The notes under the pieces were generated by a model, which saw only the letters and a list, made by a program, of their open reading frames with translations, was not told where the DNA came from and did not search any database. This document shows positions 8,440 to 16,337 of a stretch of 23,993 bases of DNA, piece after piece (within the stretch, counting starts at the first letter, position 1; every line of letters starts with the position of its first letter). A program made the position numbers and the translations under genes. This DNA comes from CAYNVS01 sp964400725. GTDB taxonomy: Bacteria > Myxococcota_A > SURF-8 > CAYNVS01. The stretch covers positions 1 through 23,993 of the forward strand of contig CAYNVS010000043.1 in assembly GCA_964400725.1 (NCBI GenBank). Direction: 5' to 3'.

Positions 8440-9666
8440 ATGACCGACTTTCAAACAGCGTTCAAAGGAGCTTTTTCCGGGCTCGAATTGGAGGAGTTCG
8501 ACGCTTCCTCTCTCGGCCTGGATCCGCGGGTTTGCCGCATTCCCGCCGAATCCGCAAAATTGACGCCGCGATACCGCGTCGCGCTCGACTCGACCGCTCT
8601 GGCGCCGGATTTAATCCGCTGGCTTACGCGCCGGAACGTTAAGTTTTCAACTTCTTTTCTTCCCGCAGCCGGCGAGTCGGAACGCGCCGATCTGTACATT
8701 TATCTCGCCAAAAAGACGGCCCGCGAGCCGAAACTCAACGAGAAAAACGGGCTTGTAACCGTTTACGCCGGCTCAACCGTAAAAGAGGTTACTTCCTACC
8801 TGGCGCAGTACGGCTTTACGATGGGCGCGACCGGAAACGCTCTCGACTCTGCGACCATGCAAAACCTCGTAACGGGCGACGTTTTCGCCGAGCCGTTTTT
8901 AGCCGGAACCCCGTTTAAAACAAAAATTATGTCCTGTTCCGGCGTCCTTTCCGACGGTTTTCCGTTCAAAACTCACGCGATTCCACGCTCGGCGACGGGA
9001 CCCGATTTCAAGCAGCTGTTTATAGGTTCGTTCGCCAAAAAGTCGCTGGCGACCGAACTGGTATTGAGCGTTTCAAAAAAAAGCTGGGGCGACATGCGCT
9101 ATTGGCGCTGGCTAAAACTGCAATCTTTGCAAGAGGCCGTCTCTTTCGCAAAATCAATCGTCCGCGCCGGTTACCCTCTCCGCGGCCTTAAAATGACGCC
9201 CGACGCCAAAGGGTTCATCGACCTCTTCATCGCCTACTCTGAAGACCATCCGTTAAACGCGCCGCTGATGGAAAAAATAGCGCAGACCGGCGAAAGCATG
9301 TATCGCAGCGAGCCTTACGGCAACCCTGAAACGAATTTAACGCCGGACGGAACGGATTTGTATCCATACTGGTATTGGTACGCGGTCTCTTACTCCGACC
9401 TTAACCGTTTCATAGCGGAAATGACCAAATCCGCGTCCAAGGCAAAAAGCAAATTCAAATTCGAACTTTACAAACCGCAGCACGAATACATATTTGCGCG
9501 GATAACGTTCGATTCTATCTCCGGCGCAGACGGCAAGGCGGAAAAAACGGTAAAATCAGCTAACTTATCGGGGTTGTTCGCAAAAAGGCTTTACCCCGAA
9601 ACATACGACTCAACAACTAACGAATCGGCAAAGACTGAAGAATGGCGCAGAAGCCTAAATCTCTAG
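8440..9666 (+). CDS. Divergent GlcD-like (FAD-linked oxidase superfamily) subunit
   Basis: 408 residues, no signal peptide. The layout fits an FAD-binding PCMH domain: VYAGSTVKEVTSYLAQYGF at 108-126 matches the usual V.AG.....L...G. strand-helix, and GPDFKQLFIGSFA matches the G.Dl..l..GS.G region. However, the flavin pyrophosphate loop, usually TIGG..A, reads TMQNLVTGDV (139-148), so the double glycine is missing and FAD binding is doubtful. The C-terminal part resembles the oxidase cap domain only weakly. The next gene overlaps its end by 25 nt in another frame, suggesting translational coupling and a two-subunit complex of GlcD/GlcF type. The frame is intact over its whole length, which argues against simple decay. 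Glycolate or lactate oxidation should not be assumed. Confidence 0.6.
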   Translation: MTDFQTAFKGAFSGLELEEFDASSLGLDPRVCRIPAESAKLTPRYRVALDSTALAPDLIRWLTRRNVKFSTSFLPAAGESERADLYIYLAKKTAREPKLNEKNGLVTVYAGSTVKEVTSYLAQYGFTMGATGNALDSATMQNLVTGDVFAEPFLAGTPFKTKIMSCSGVLSDGFPFKTHAIPRSATGPDFKQLFIGSFAKKSLATELVLSVSKKSWGDMRYWRWLKLQSLQEAVSFAKSIVRAGYPLRGLKMTPDAKGFIDLFIAYSEDHPLNAPLMEKIAQTGESMYRSEPYGNPETNLTPDGTDLYPYWYWYAVSYSDLNRFIAEMTKSASKAKSKFKFELYKPQHEYIFARITFDSISGADGKAEKTVKSANLSGLFAKRLYPETYDSTTNESAKTEEWRRSLNL

Positions 9667-10787
9667 CGAATTTAAAGGGTTATATCAAGGAGCTTGAAAC
9701 CTGCGGCTATTGCCCGAAACTCTGCTCGCAAGCCTGCCCCGTGGGCGAAGCGGCGGCCTCGGAGCGGTACTCTCCGTGGGGAAAGATGACTCTCGCGATG
9801 CAGCTGCACCAAGGGTTCAGAAGTTTCAACAAAGACGAAGCGCTCGTCTTTTATCACTGCCTTGGGTGTATGCAGTGCACGGCGGCCTGTAAAAAAGAAA
9901 TAGTCGTCGGAGAAGTTCTAGCGGAGGGAAGAATTTCCGCCGCAGCCGAAGGCGTAGCCCCCAAGGCCGCTTACGACTGGCTGTCGAGGTTCAAGCTATA
10001 CAACAATCCGTACGGCGTGAACCTGCACGAGCGCCAAAGAGAGCTCGTCTCCGAGGAATTTTGGACGGAAACTCCGCAGGCGGTTTATCTGCCCGGCGCA
10101 AGCGAGCTAGCGCTCGCTCCCCATCACACAACGAGGACTTTTCAGGCGTTTCAGGCGCTCGGAATCGATTACGTCGGCCTCTTTGTTGGAACCGACACGA
10201 GCGTCGGCGCTTCAATTTTGCAAATGGGCTTCGCCGATTTATTCAGAAAGCACGCATTCCGAATTTACAACCAGCTTAAAGGCTTCAAGCTCATTGTCAG
10301 CGGCGATCCGGAAGTCGTTTACGCCTTAAAACAGCTGTATCCCCGCTACGGGTACAAATTAACCGCAAAAGTGCAGCACCTAAGCGAGTTTCTGCTTCCA
10401 TACGTCGATAAGCATCACGCGGAGGCGACCGACCCGCGGGCATTCTGCGTTCACGAACACCCTACTCTTTCGCGCCATTTGGGCGTAGAGAACGCTCCGC
10501 GCAGGCTTCTTTCCACCCTCTTCGAGAAACCGCCGATAGAGCTGTACTGGCAGGGACGCGAAACTTGGTCGTCCGGCTGCGAAGAGCCCGTGCGCTCGGT
10601 TCTGCCAAACTTAAGCGGCCTTATAGCCGCGCGCCGAATACAGGAAATACTCGATAGAGGAGCAAACCTCGTCGTAACCTCCTCCCCTTCCGACTACGCT
10701 CAATTAAAAAAATACGCTCCGGAGAATTTGCAGGTGGAAGGTTTGATTGACGTCGTTTACAAGCATTTTGTCGGAGAGTTAAAATGA
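9642..10787 (+). CDS. GlcF/HdrD-like iron-sulfur subunit with degenerate CCG domains
   Basis: 381 residues. Two ferredoxin-type clusters are intact: C21, C24, C28, C32-P and C73, C76, C79, C83. Two CCG-like domains follow, recognisable by layout (VYLPGAS...IVSGDPEVVYALKQLYPRYG, then APRRLLSTLF...AARRIQEILDRGANLVVTS). The defining cysteines are replaced: the DPC position reads HEHP, CCG reads SGC, and CPxC reads SPSD, with a similar loss in the first domain (SGDPE). So it could carry electrons through the 4Fe-4S pair but probably lacks the catalytic non-cubane cluster site. It overlaps the GlcD-like gene by 25 nt and shares ATGA with the lipid-kinase gene. It probably forms a membrane-associated electron-transfer complex with the preceding protein. 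Partner and substrate unknown. Confidence 0.72.
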   Translation: MAQKPKSLANLKGYIKELETCGYCPKLCSQACPVGEAAASERYSPWGKMTLAMQLHQGFRSFNKDEALVFYHCLGCMQCTAACKKEIVVGEVLAEGRISAAAEGVAPKAAYDWLSRFKLYNNPYGVNLHERQRELVSEEFWTETPQAVYLPGASELALAPHHTTRTFQAFQALGIDYVGLFVGTDTSVGASILQMGFADLFRKHAFRIYNQLKGFKLIVSGDPEVVYALKQLYPRYGYKLTAKVQHLSEFLLPYVDKHHAEATDPRAFCVHEHPTLSRHLGVENAPRRLLSTLFEKPPIELYWQGRETWSSGCEEPVRSVLPNLSGLIAARRIQEILDRGANLVVTSSPSDYAQLKKYAPENLQVEGLIDVVYKHFVGELK

Positions 10788-11752
10788 CGCAAGAGTCCGC
10801 AGGCGGTAAAAACTCCTTTAAAAAAATAATCTGCGTCGTAAACCCAAATTCGGCGAACAAGCGCACAGGGCGCGAACTGCCGCAGATAGTCTCGCAAATC
10901 GAGCGGAAGCTGGGGCGCATAGACGTCGAGCAGACAAGGAGCCAAGGGCACGCAACGGAGCTTGTCCGTCAGGCCAATAAAGCCGGCGCCGACCTTATTA
11001 TAGCGGTCGGAGGCGACGGAACGATGAACGAGGCGGCGAACGGCTTCTTCGAGCCTGACGGAACGCCGATAACTAACGCCGCGACGCTCTCAATGATTCC
11101 GCGCGGCACCGGCGGCGATTACCGCAAAACATTCGGCCTCGGCCTCACGCTCGAAGAAGCGATCGACAGAATTCAAAACGGCTCGATACGCAGCGTTGAC
11201 GTCGGCAGAATGAAGGCCTACGACTTCGGCGGCAACCCGGTTGCGAAGCATTACATAAATATTCTCAGCTTCGGCGTTTCGGGGCTGGTTGACTACTATT
11301 GCAATACGTCCAGCAAGGCTCTGGGCGGCAAGGCGAGCTTCTTCATCGCCACGATAAAGGGGCTGGCGCGCTGGAAAAACCGTAAGATACGCCTCGAACT
11401 AGACGGCGGCAAAGTCGTGGAGGAACTGGTCATCCAGACGCTTGCGGTCGCCAACGGCAGATATTTCGGCGGCGGCATGATGATGGCGCCCGACGCCGAC
11501 CCCTCGGACGGTCTGTTCGACGTGGTAGCCATGGGCGATTTCACTCTGCTTGAGTCTATTAAGGACGGCTCAAAGATTTACAAAGGCAAACACCTTGAAA
11601 GCCCCAAAGTAAAAACTTGGCGGGCGTCTAAAATAAAGGCCGAAGCGATAGACGCCGGCGAGCACGTTTACATCGACATGGACGGCGAAACGCCCGGCAG
11701 AATTCCGATTGAAATCGAAATGCTGCATAAGGCGGTTAAGCTGGCGATTTAA
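10784..11752 (+). CDS. Diacylglycerol kinase family (YegS/BmrU-type) lipid kinase
   Basis: 322 residues, normal for the DAGK_cat family (PF00781), which phosphorylates diacylglycerol, sphingoid or other lipids using ATP. Visible signs are the N-terminal VNPNSANKRTG, the nucleotide-binding GGDGT at 76-80 followed by MNEAANGF, and the IPRGTGGDYRKTFGL segment that matches the usual P.GTgNDfar. The C-terminal half has GGGMMMAPDADPSDGLFDVV, a typical substrate-domain signature. The ATG overlaps the upstream stop (ATGA at 10784-10787), so it is translationally coupled to the Fe-S gene. Phosphorylation of a lipid handled by the same operon, with DedA, is plausible but inferred. No membrane segment is seen; these enzymes are usually peripheral. 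Confidence 0.88.
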   Translation: MTQESAGGKNSFKKIICVVNPNSANKRTGRELPQIVSQIERKLGRIDVEQTRSQGHATELVRQANKAGADLIIAVGGDGTMNEAANGFFEPDGTPITNAATLSMIPRGTGGDYRKTFGLGLTLEEAIDRIQNGSIRSVDVGRMKAYDFGGNPVAKHYINILSFGVSGLVDYYCNTSSKALGGKASFFIATIKGLARWKNRKIRLELDGGKVVEELVIQTLAVANGRYFGGGMMMAPDADPSDGLFDVVAMGDFTLLESIKDGSKIYKGKHLESPKVKTWRASKIKAEAIDAGEHVYIDMDGETPGRIPIEIEMLHKAVKLAI

Positions 11753-11823
11753 CCGCGGGGAAGCGCATCTCCGCCCGTTACAAATACGGCGCTAACGACC
11801 AAATTAACTTATAGGAGGCGCAA

Positions 11824-12924
11824 ATGCCGGCAATGATTATGCCGTGGAAAATCGGCGGCCTCGAATTTAAAAACCGGCTCGTCCGCTCGGCGACTTGGGA
11901 AGGCGCTGCGGCGCCCGACGGCTTTGTTACTGACAAACTGCTCGGATACTACCGCGATTTAAGCGCGGGAGAAATCGGCGCGATAATTTCAGGCTTTCTT
12001 TACGTCTGCAAACAAGGCAAAGGGATGCCCTTCGCCGCCGGAATCGACGACGACGACAAAATAGAGGGTCTGACGCGCATGGCGCAAACCGCGCGCCAAG
12101 GCGGCGCAAAAATTATCGCGCAAATCGTACACGCCGGCGGACAATCGCGCAAGGCGGTTTTGCCCGAAGGCGAAGTTCCGGTCGCGCCGTCGGCGCACAA
12201 ATTCGTCTCCATAGACTCGGACGCCCGCGAAATGACCCTCGGCGAAATCGAAGCGGCAATAACGGCCTTCGGGGACGCCGCGCTTCGCGCAAAGCTCGCA
12301 GGGTTCGACGCGGTTCAGCTTCACGGCGCGCACGGCTATTTAATAAGCGAGTTTTTAAGCCCGCGCGTAAACAAACGCGAGGACGAGTTCGGAGGCTCGC
12401 CAGAAAAACGCTTTAACTTCGTCCGGCGCATTATACGCGCAGCAAGAGAAAAAATCGGCTCGACGCCGTTGGGCGTTAAAATGAACTGCGGCGATTTCGT
12501 CGAAGGCGGGCTTTCGCTTGAAGAAGCGCTGCAAATCGCAAAATGGTATGCGGATGAAGGGCTCGATTTTATCGAAGTTTCTGGCGGCGTGCTCGACGCG
12601 GGGAAACTCGCCGGTTCCCGCAAAGTAGAAAGCGAGGCTGACGAAGGATATTTCTTCGACGCGGCGAAGAAAATTAAAGCCTTAACCGCTTTGCCGGTAA
12701 TTTCCGTCGGCGGATGGAAGACGCCGCGATTGATAGAAAGCGCTCTCGCGCAGGGAATAGACGCGGTATCGCTTTCAAGACCGCTCATACGAGAGCCTCA
12801 TCTGGCCAAACGATGGAAGGAAGGCGACTTGTCGCCTTCGACTTGCGTCTCTTGCAACGGATGCCGCGGAGTAGGCTTGACCGGAAGCGGCGTTTACTGC
12901 GCTCAGCTTCGCAAGCAAAGCTGA
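11824..12924 (+). CDS. Old Yellow Enzyme-type NADH:flavin oxidoreductase with C-terminal Cys cluster
   Basis: 366 residues forming one FMN-binding TIM barrel (PF00724). Family features are the N-terminal LEFKNRLVRSAT, QIVHAGGQSR, the substrate-binding H167/H170 in QLHGAHGYLISEFLSPRVNK, and the REDEFGGSPEKRF loop, then SVGGWKTP and the phosphate-site strand AVSLSRPLI. The last 30 residues carry C341, C344, C347 and C359 (CX2CX2CX11C). This resembles but differs from the CX2CX3CX11C 4Fe-4S motif of 2,4-dienoyl-CoA reductase, whose extra FAD/NAD domain is absent. It would reduce activated alkenes; the natural substrate is unknown. A strong AGGAGG (11813-11818) lies 5 nt before the ATG, and a 71-nt gap separates it from the lipid kinase, so it may be separately controlled. 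Confidence 0.85.
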   Translation: MPAMIMPWKIGGLEFKNRLVRSATWEGAAAPDGFVTDKLLGYYRDLSAGEIGAIISGFLYVCKQGKGMPFAAGIDDDDKIEGLTRMAQTARQGGAKIIAQIVHAGGQSRKAVLPEGEVPVAPSAHKFVSIDSDAREMTLGEIEAAITAFGDAALRAKLAGFDAVQLHGAHGYLISEFLSPRVNKREDEFGGSPEKRFNFVRRIIRAAREKIGSTPLGVKMNCGDFVEGGLSLEEALQIAKWYADEGLDFIEVSGGVLDAGKLAGSRKVESEADEGYFFDAAKKIKALTALPVISVGGWKTPRLIESALAQGIDAVSLSRPLIREPHLAKRWKEGDLSPSTCVSCNGCRGVGLTGSGVYCAQLRKQS

Positions 12925-12930
12925 AATAAA

Positions 12931-12957
12931 ATAAAAAAGGCGGGATTAACCCGCCTT
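12931..12957 (-). terminator. Rho-independent terminator for the minus-strand genes
   Basis: Stem AAGGCGGG (12937-12944) with CCCGCCTT (12950-12957), 5-nt loop ATTAA. On the minus strand the stem is followed by six T. On the plus strand no T run follows, so it serves mainly the hydrolase gene, although the hairpin also sits just after the plus-strand oxidoreductase gene, between convergent genes. Confidence 0.85.
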
Positions 12958-12976
12958 GCCTCGCCGCGTTGTACGT

Positions 12977-14149
12977 TTATTTTTTCTTTGACGCCGCTTT
13001 TTTGGCCGGTTTTGCCGGTTCCTGTTTCTTCGAAGCCGGCTTTTTTTCTTCTTTTGCCTTCGTCTTATTAACGGGAGCGCTCTCCTTCTTTGGTTTAGCC
13101 GCCTCGGTTTTTATTGGATTTTTCTCGGCCTTATACTTGGGAGCCGATTTCTTCGCAGGTTTCGCTTCGACGATTTTTTCAGGGATAGAAACCGTTTCTT
13201 CCTTATTCTTATCGGCGTTCGCCTCAAGTTTAACTTTCGGTTTCGAGACGGTTTCCGCGGCATTCGCGGCTTTCGCCTGAAAATGTTTGTCGAGCCATTT
13301 TTCGATCCTCAAATTAACAAGCTCCGGAGCTTCTATCGGGGCGGTGTGCGAACCGGCCGGAACGTACAAAAATTCCGCGCCCTGAATGGAACTCGCCATT
13401 TTTTGCGAGAGCCACATCGGAGTAAACCCGTCGCGCTCGCCGCTGATAATCAAGGTGGGCACGTTGATGCGCCCCAGATAACTCTCGGCGCTGTGCGCCT
13501 GCGCCTGTTCCAGCATGTTTAGAAAAAGTCCCGGATCCATTTGTCCGAGGACTTCGAGGTAAGGCATGAAGTCTTCCTTCTTAATAAGGTCGCCGTTGAT
13601 TTCGGCTTTTTTGGCGACGAAAAATCCGAGTTCCGTGTTGACCACGCTGCGCCAAATAACGTCGATTTGCGGCCCCAGCGGCGAATTGTAAGCCGCCTTG
13701 AGATACGGTAGAATCATTCCGAAGTAAGGCTTGTTCTTAAAGGTGTCCAACGGATGCTGATAGCTTCCGCACATCGGAACCAAACCCGCCGTCATTTCGG
13801 GATGCTGCTTCCAGAATTCCAACACCACTTGAACGCCCATAGAATGCCCAAGCAGTATCGCCGGTTCGTCGAGCGTTTCCTTCATAACGCGGTGCATGTC
13901 GTCTATTATCGCGTCCATTGATACGTTCGTTTTATCCATCGGCATGCCGCTCTGTCCGTGGCCGCGGTAATTCCAATGCAAAATGGCCGTTTTATCGGCA
14001 AAATCGCGGATGATATACTTCCAAACGTATCCGGCGCAGCCGATTCCGTCGCATAAAACCAAAGGCGGAATGCCTTTGTTTTCGCCCATAATTTTAAACC
14101 AAAGCGGAGTTCCGTCCGCCGCTTCAATCCAGCCCATTGATTTAACCAT
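12977..14149 (-). CDS. Alpha/beta hydrolase with long Lys/Ala/Pro-rich histone-like tail
   Basis: 390 residues. Residues 1 to about 290 form an alpha/beta-hydrolase fold with a complete triad: nucleophile S103 in GHSMG, D240 in SGERDGFTP, and H268 in AGSHTAP. WNYRGHGQSG (59-68) is the usual segment after the oxyanion strand. No signal peptide is seen, so it is probably cytoplasmic. The last 100 residues are low complexity, dominated by K, A, P and E (PAKKSAPKYKAEK, PAKPAKKAASKKK), like the tails of histone H1-like and PHA-granule proteins. Such a tail could bind DNA, RNA or a polyanionic surface; this is inference. The start has GGAGG at 14156-14160. It lies 59 nt downstream of the Cys-rich lipoprotein gene and is probably co-transcribed with it. 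The hydrolysed substrate cannot be told. Confidence 0.82.
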   Translation of the reverse strand: MVKSMGWIEAADGTPLWFKIMGENKGIPPLVLCDGIGCAGYVWKYIIRDFADKTAILHWNYRGHGQSGMPMDKTNVSMDAIIDDMHRVMKETLDEPAILLGHSMGVQVVLEFWKQHPEMTAGLVPMCGSYQHPLDTFKNKPYFGMILPYLKAAYNSPLGPQIDVIWRSVVNTELGFFVAKKAEINGDLIKKEDFMPYLEVLGQMDPGLFLNMLEQAQAHSAESYLGRINVPTLIISGERDGFTPMWLSQKMASSIQGAEFLYVPAGSHTAPIEAPELVNLRIEKWLDKHFQAKAANAAETVSKPKVKLEANADKNKEETVSIPEKIVEAKPAKKSAPKYKAEKNPIKTEAAKPKKESAPVNKTKAKEEKKPASKKQEPAKPAKKAASKKK

Positions 14150-14208
14150 GCATCGCCTCCAAAGAAGTCGTTAATCGCCTCGGCGTCTTTTGACGCAAAA
14201 AAAACTTT

Positions 14209-15690
14209 TTATTGCCCTATGCAAATAGACATCACGGGAACGCACGTCTGCTCGCTTGCGCAGCAAATTCCGGTAAGAGCGGAATTCGTCATATCGACGC
14301 AGCAGCTTACGCCCGTCGCGTCGGGCGTCGCCGAGCAGCAGCGCGAATTGCCGTTGCAGGCGAAACCGTTGGGAACGCATACGTTTGGGTCGGTATGACA
14401 CGACCCGTTTTCGCACTTTTGATCTACAAGCGGGCATGGACCGGTCGGGTTAAGAGCGCTGCATACTCCGCTTTGGCATGCCCCGCAGACGTACTTGGTG
14501 CTTACGTCGCAGCACGTCGTCCCGGGACAAGTGGAAGGACAGCGCTTGACGCAGAAACCGGTTCGAGCATCGCACGTCTGGCCTTCTCCGCAGGTCGCGC
14601 CCGCGTCGCGGCAGTCTGGCGGTTTATAGCAATACGACGGTTCGTTGGCGTTTTTGCCTTTGTGGGTGCAAATCTGCCTGTCGGGGCAGGCCGGGCTGCA
14701 TTTGGCGTAGCATCTTCCGTCCTCGCAGAACTGAGTGCTGAGGCATCCGCCCCCGCACGCCAGACCGCTTGCTTTGCAATGGCCGGTCGTCTTGTCGCAC
14801 TCCGGCAGCGCGCTTGGGCAGCTTACGTAAACGCAGCTCTCCATGCACATCCCGAACTGGCATATGAGCGGCTTGGCGCATTGCGAATCGTCCGTGCAGG
14901 CCGTTCCGGGGACGCACACGCCTCCGTAGCATAAAAATCCTTCCGGACATTTGCGCTCCGCGCTGCACTGAGCTTGCACGTCGTCGGGCAGGCACAGACC
15001 TATTTCAAGCTGATTCACCGGATAGCAGACCAGCGGAGAAGCGCACGTTCCGTTGTTCCAAGCGTCGCACGGCTTGCGGCAGCCGCCTTTGAAGCAGACT
15101 AGATCGTATTGGCAAATCTTGTCGCTCGTATTGCACTCTTCCCCTTCTTTCTTGCCGGCAGAACTGGGCGGCCTGCACAACCCGCCGTCCATCGCAACGG
15201 TAGTTCCGTCAAAAGGCGGATAGCAAATTTGACCCGACGGACACTGCGGATTATAAAGCGAGCACTTTTTGTAGCAGGCGTAGTTAGCGCCGTCATGCGA
15301 CCAGCACGCTTCGTCGGAATTGCAGCCGCCCACGCACGGGCCTGTTTCTTCTTCTTCGGCCTCCGCTTCGTCCCCGTCGATTTCAATTTTAACGCAGCCG
15401 TAAAACTGTTCGCTGCACTCGAATCCAAGGCCGCAATCGTCGGAAGTCGCGCATTTTTTATAGCATACGTCGCGCCAGCAAACCTCCGAAAGACCGCATG
15501 CGTCGCAGGGCTCGTCCGCCTCGCATATGCCGCTTATCGCGTTGCAGTGGGTATTGGCCGGACAGTTTTGCAGTTCGACGCACGATAGTATATTGTTGCC
15601 GTTGCTTTTCTTTTCGGAACTGCATCCGCAAGCAGCCGCTATAAATAATGCGAACGCCGCAATAATCGAAGCGTTAAATTTAATTTTCAT
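14209..15690 (-). CDS. Cys-rich exported lipoprotein
   Basis: 493 residues from the ATG at 15690, chosen because it has GGAGG 5-6 nt upstream and starts directly with a lipoprotein signal (MKIKFNASIIAAFALFIAAAC). The upstream in-frame extension to 15852 has no such support. Probable lipidated Cys is C21 in IAAAC, followed by GCSSEKKSNGN. An acidic linker IDGDEAEAEEEE lies near residue 100. The rest is a series of disulfide-type repeats such as CDACGLSEVCW..VCYKKC, CGGGCLSTQFCEDGRCYAKC and CPSTCPGTTCC. No enzymatic motif is visible. It is probably a cell-surface or periplasmic protein. Cys spacing is of the same general style as the giant protease, and the two might be found together on the surface, but nothing in the sequence proves contact. 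Confidence 0.82.
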   Translation of the reverse strand: MKIKFNASIIAAFALFIAAACGCSSEKKSNGNNILSCVELQNCPANTHCNAISGICEADEPCDACGLSEVCWRDVCYKKCATSDDCGLGFECSEQFYGCVKIEIDGDEAEAEEEETGPCVGGCNSDEACWSHDGANYACYKKCSLYNPQCPSGQICYPPFDGTTVAMDGGLCRPPSSAGKKEGEECNTSDKICQYDLVCFKGGCRKPCDAWNNGTCASPLVCYPVNQLEIGLCLPDDVQAQCSAERKCPEGFLCYGGVCVPGTACTDDSQCAKPLICQFGMCMESCVYVSCPSALPECDKTTGHCKASGLACGGGCLSTQFCEDGRCYAKCSPACPDRQICTHKGKNANEPSYCYKPPDCRDAGATCGEGQTCDARTGFCVKRCPSTCPGTTCCDVSTKYVCGACQSGVCSALNPTGPCPLVDQKCENGSCHTDPNVCVPNGFACNGNSRCCSATPDATGVSCCVDMTNSALTGICCASEQTCVPVMSICIGQ

Positions 15691-15991
15691 TTGCGCCTCC
15701 GTAAAAGGTACTTTTTTATTTAACATCATTTTACGTTTTTTGGCAAAAAAATCGGTTTCATATTGCCCTACAAAACCTGAAACGCCGCCGATTTTACTAA
15801 TTCGCAGAAAATAGCCGCAGATTCTTCGCCCAAACTCGGCGAAAATTCTCAATCATCCGCATTTTTTTATAAACTTGGAACGGTAAGAAACGACGTTCGG
15901 CAGACGTTAATTTTTTTTGACAAACGTATAAATGTTTATAAATTGGTTATTATATTTTATTTGGCGGTTTATTTAAAAGAAAGTTTGCGCC
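15691..15991. promoter_or_regulatory. 301-bp divergent intergenic region between lipoprotein and Lys-rich peptide genes
   Basis: AT-rich, with no convincing ORF. It must hold the outward promoters of both neighbours. On the plus strand, TTGACA (15917-15922) is preceded by a T8 run and followed by the palindrome TATAAA-TG-TTTATA (15927-15940) and TATATT (15951-15956). Spacing to any one -10 candidate is not ideal (12-14 or 28 bp), so the exact promoter is not assigned. No good minus-strand promoter was found by eye. Confidence 0.4.
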
Positions 15992-16306
15992 ATGAGAAAA
16001 ACATTCATAATTTTAGCGATGTCGCTTTCCTTTATTGCGCTCGACCTCTCTGCAAGCGCCGCATCCGCCGCAAACGAAAAGCCCGCGGCGACGCAAAAAG
16101 ACTCGTTCAAAGACCAAAAGACCAAGAGCCTAAAAATTAAAACCAAAATGGCCCAAAAACGGTCGAAAGGAAACGCCGGCGACGCGAAAAACGGCAAAAC
16201 TTACAACAAACCTGACAAACAAAAAGGCAAAACGGACGCAAAAGCTAAGCCGGTCGAAAAAAAGAAAAAAGACGCGCGTAAATTGAAGAAGCCAAAAACG
16301 GAATAA
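15992..16306 (+). CDS. Small exported Lys-rich protein, function unknown
   Basis: 104 residues. The N-terminus (MRKTFIILAMSLSFIALDLSASAASA) is a clear signal peptide with a probable cleavage after ASA or SAASA. The mature part of about 78 residues is nearly all charged or polar, with K in roughly a third of positions (KPVEKKKKDARKLKKPKTE at the end), and has no Cys and hardly any hydrophobic core, so it is probably disordered. It might bind lipopolysaccharide, nucleic acid or cell-wall polymers by charge; this is inference. The ribosome binding site is weak. It is 31 nt upstream of nikR and may share its transcript. I do not recognise a family. Confidence 0.6.
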   Translation: MRKTFIILAMSLSFIALDLSASAASAANEKPAATQKDSFKDQKTKSLKIKTKMAQKRSKGNAGDAKNGKTYNKPDKQKGKTDAKAKPVEKKKKDARKLKKPKTE

Positions 16307-16337
16307 CGCAGTTAATTTTCATGTCCCGGAGAATAAA

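Noticed and set aside
12969..13280. 103-residue Phe/Ala-rich plus-strand ORF with membrane-like sequence
   Set aside because: Antisense of the Lys/Ala tail of the hydrolase: AAG/AAA codons read backwards give Phe/Leu.
14183..14196. GCGTC-TTTT-GACGC hairpin between the two minus-strand genes
   Set aside because: On the minus strand the T run precedes the stem and none follows, so it is not a terminator. Too small to call anything else.
14212..14934. 240-residue plus-strand ORF opposite the lipoprotein gene
   Set aside because: Antisense shadow of Cys-rich codons; no ribosome binding site or motif.
15691..15852. Longer start for the Cys-rich lipoprotein (ATG at 15852)
   Set aside because: It would bury the lipoprotein signal 54 residues inside; the ATG at 15690 has GGAGG and begins directly with the signal.
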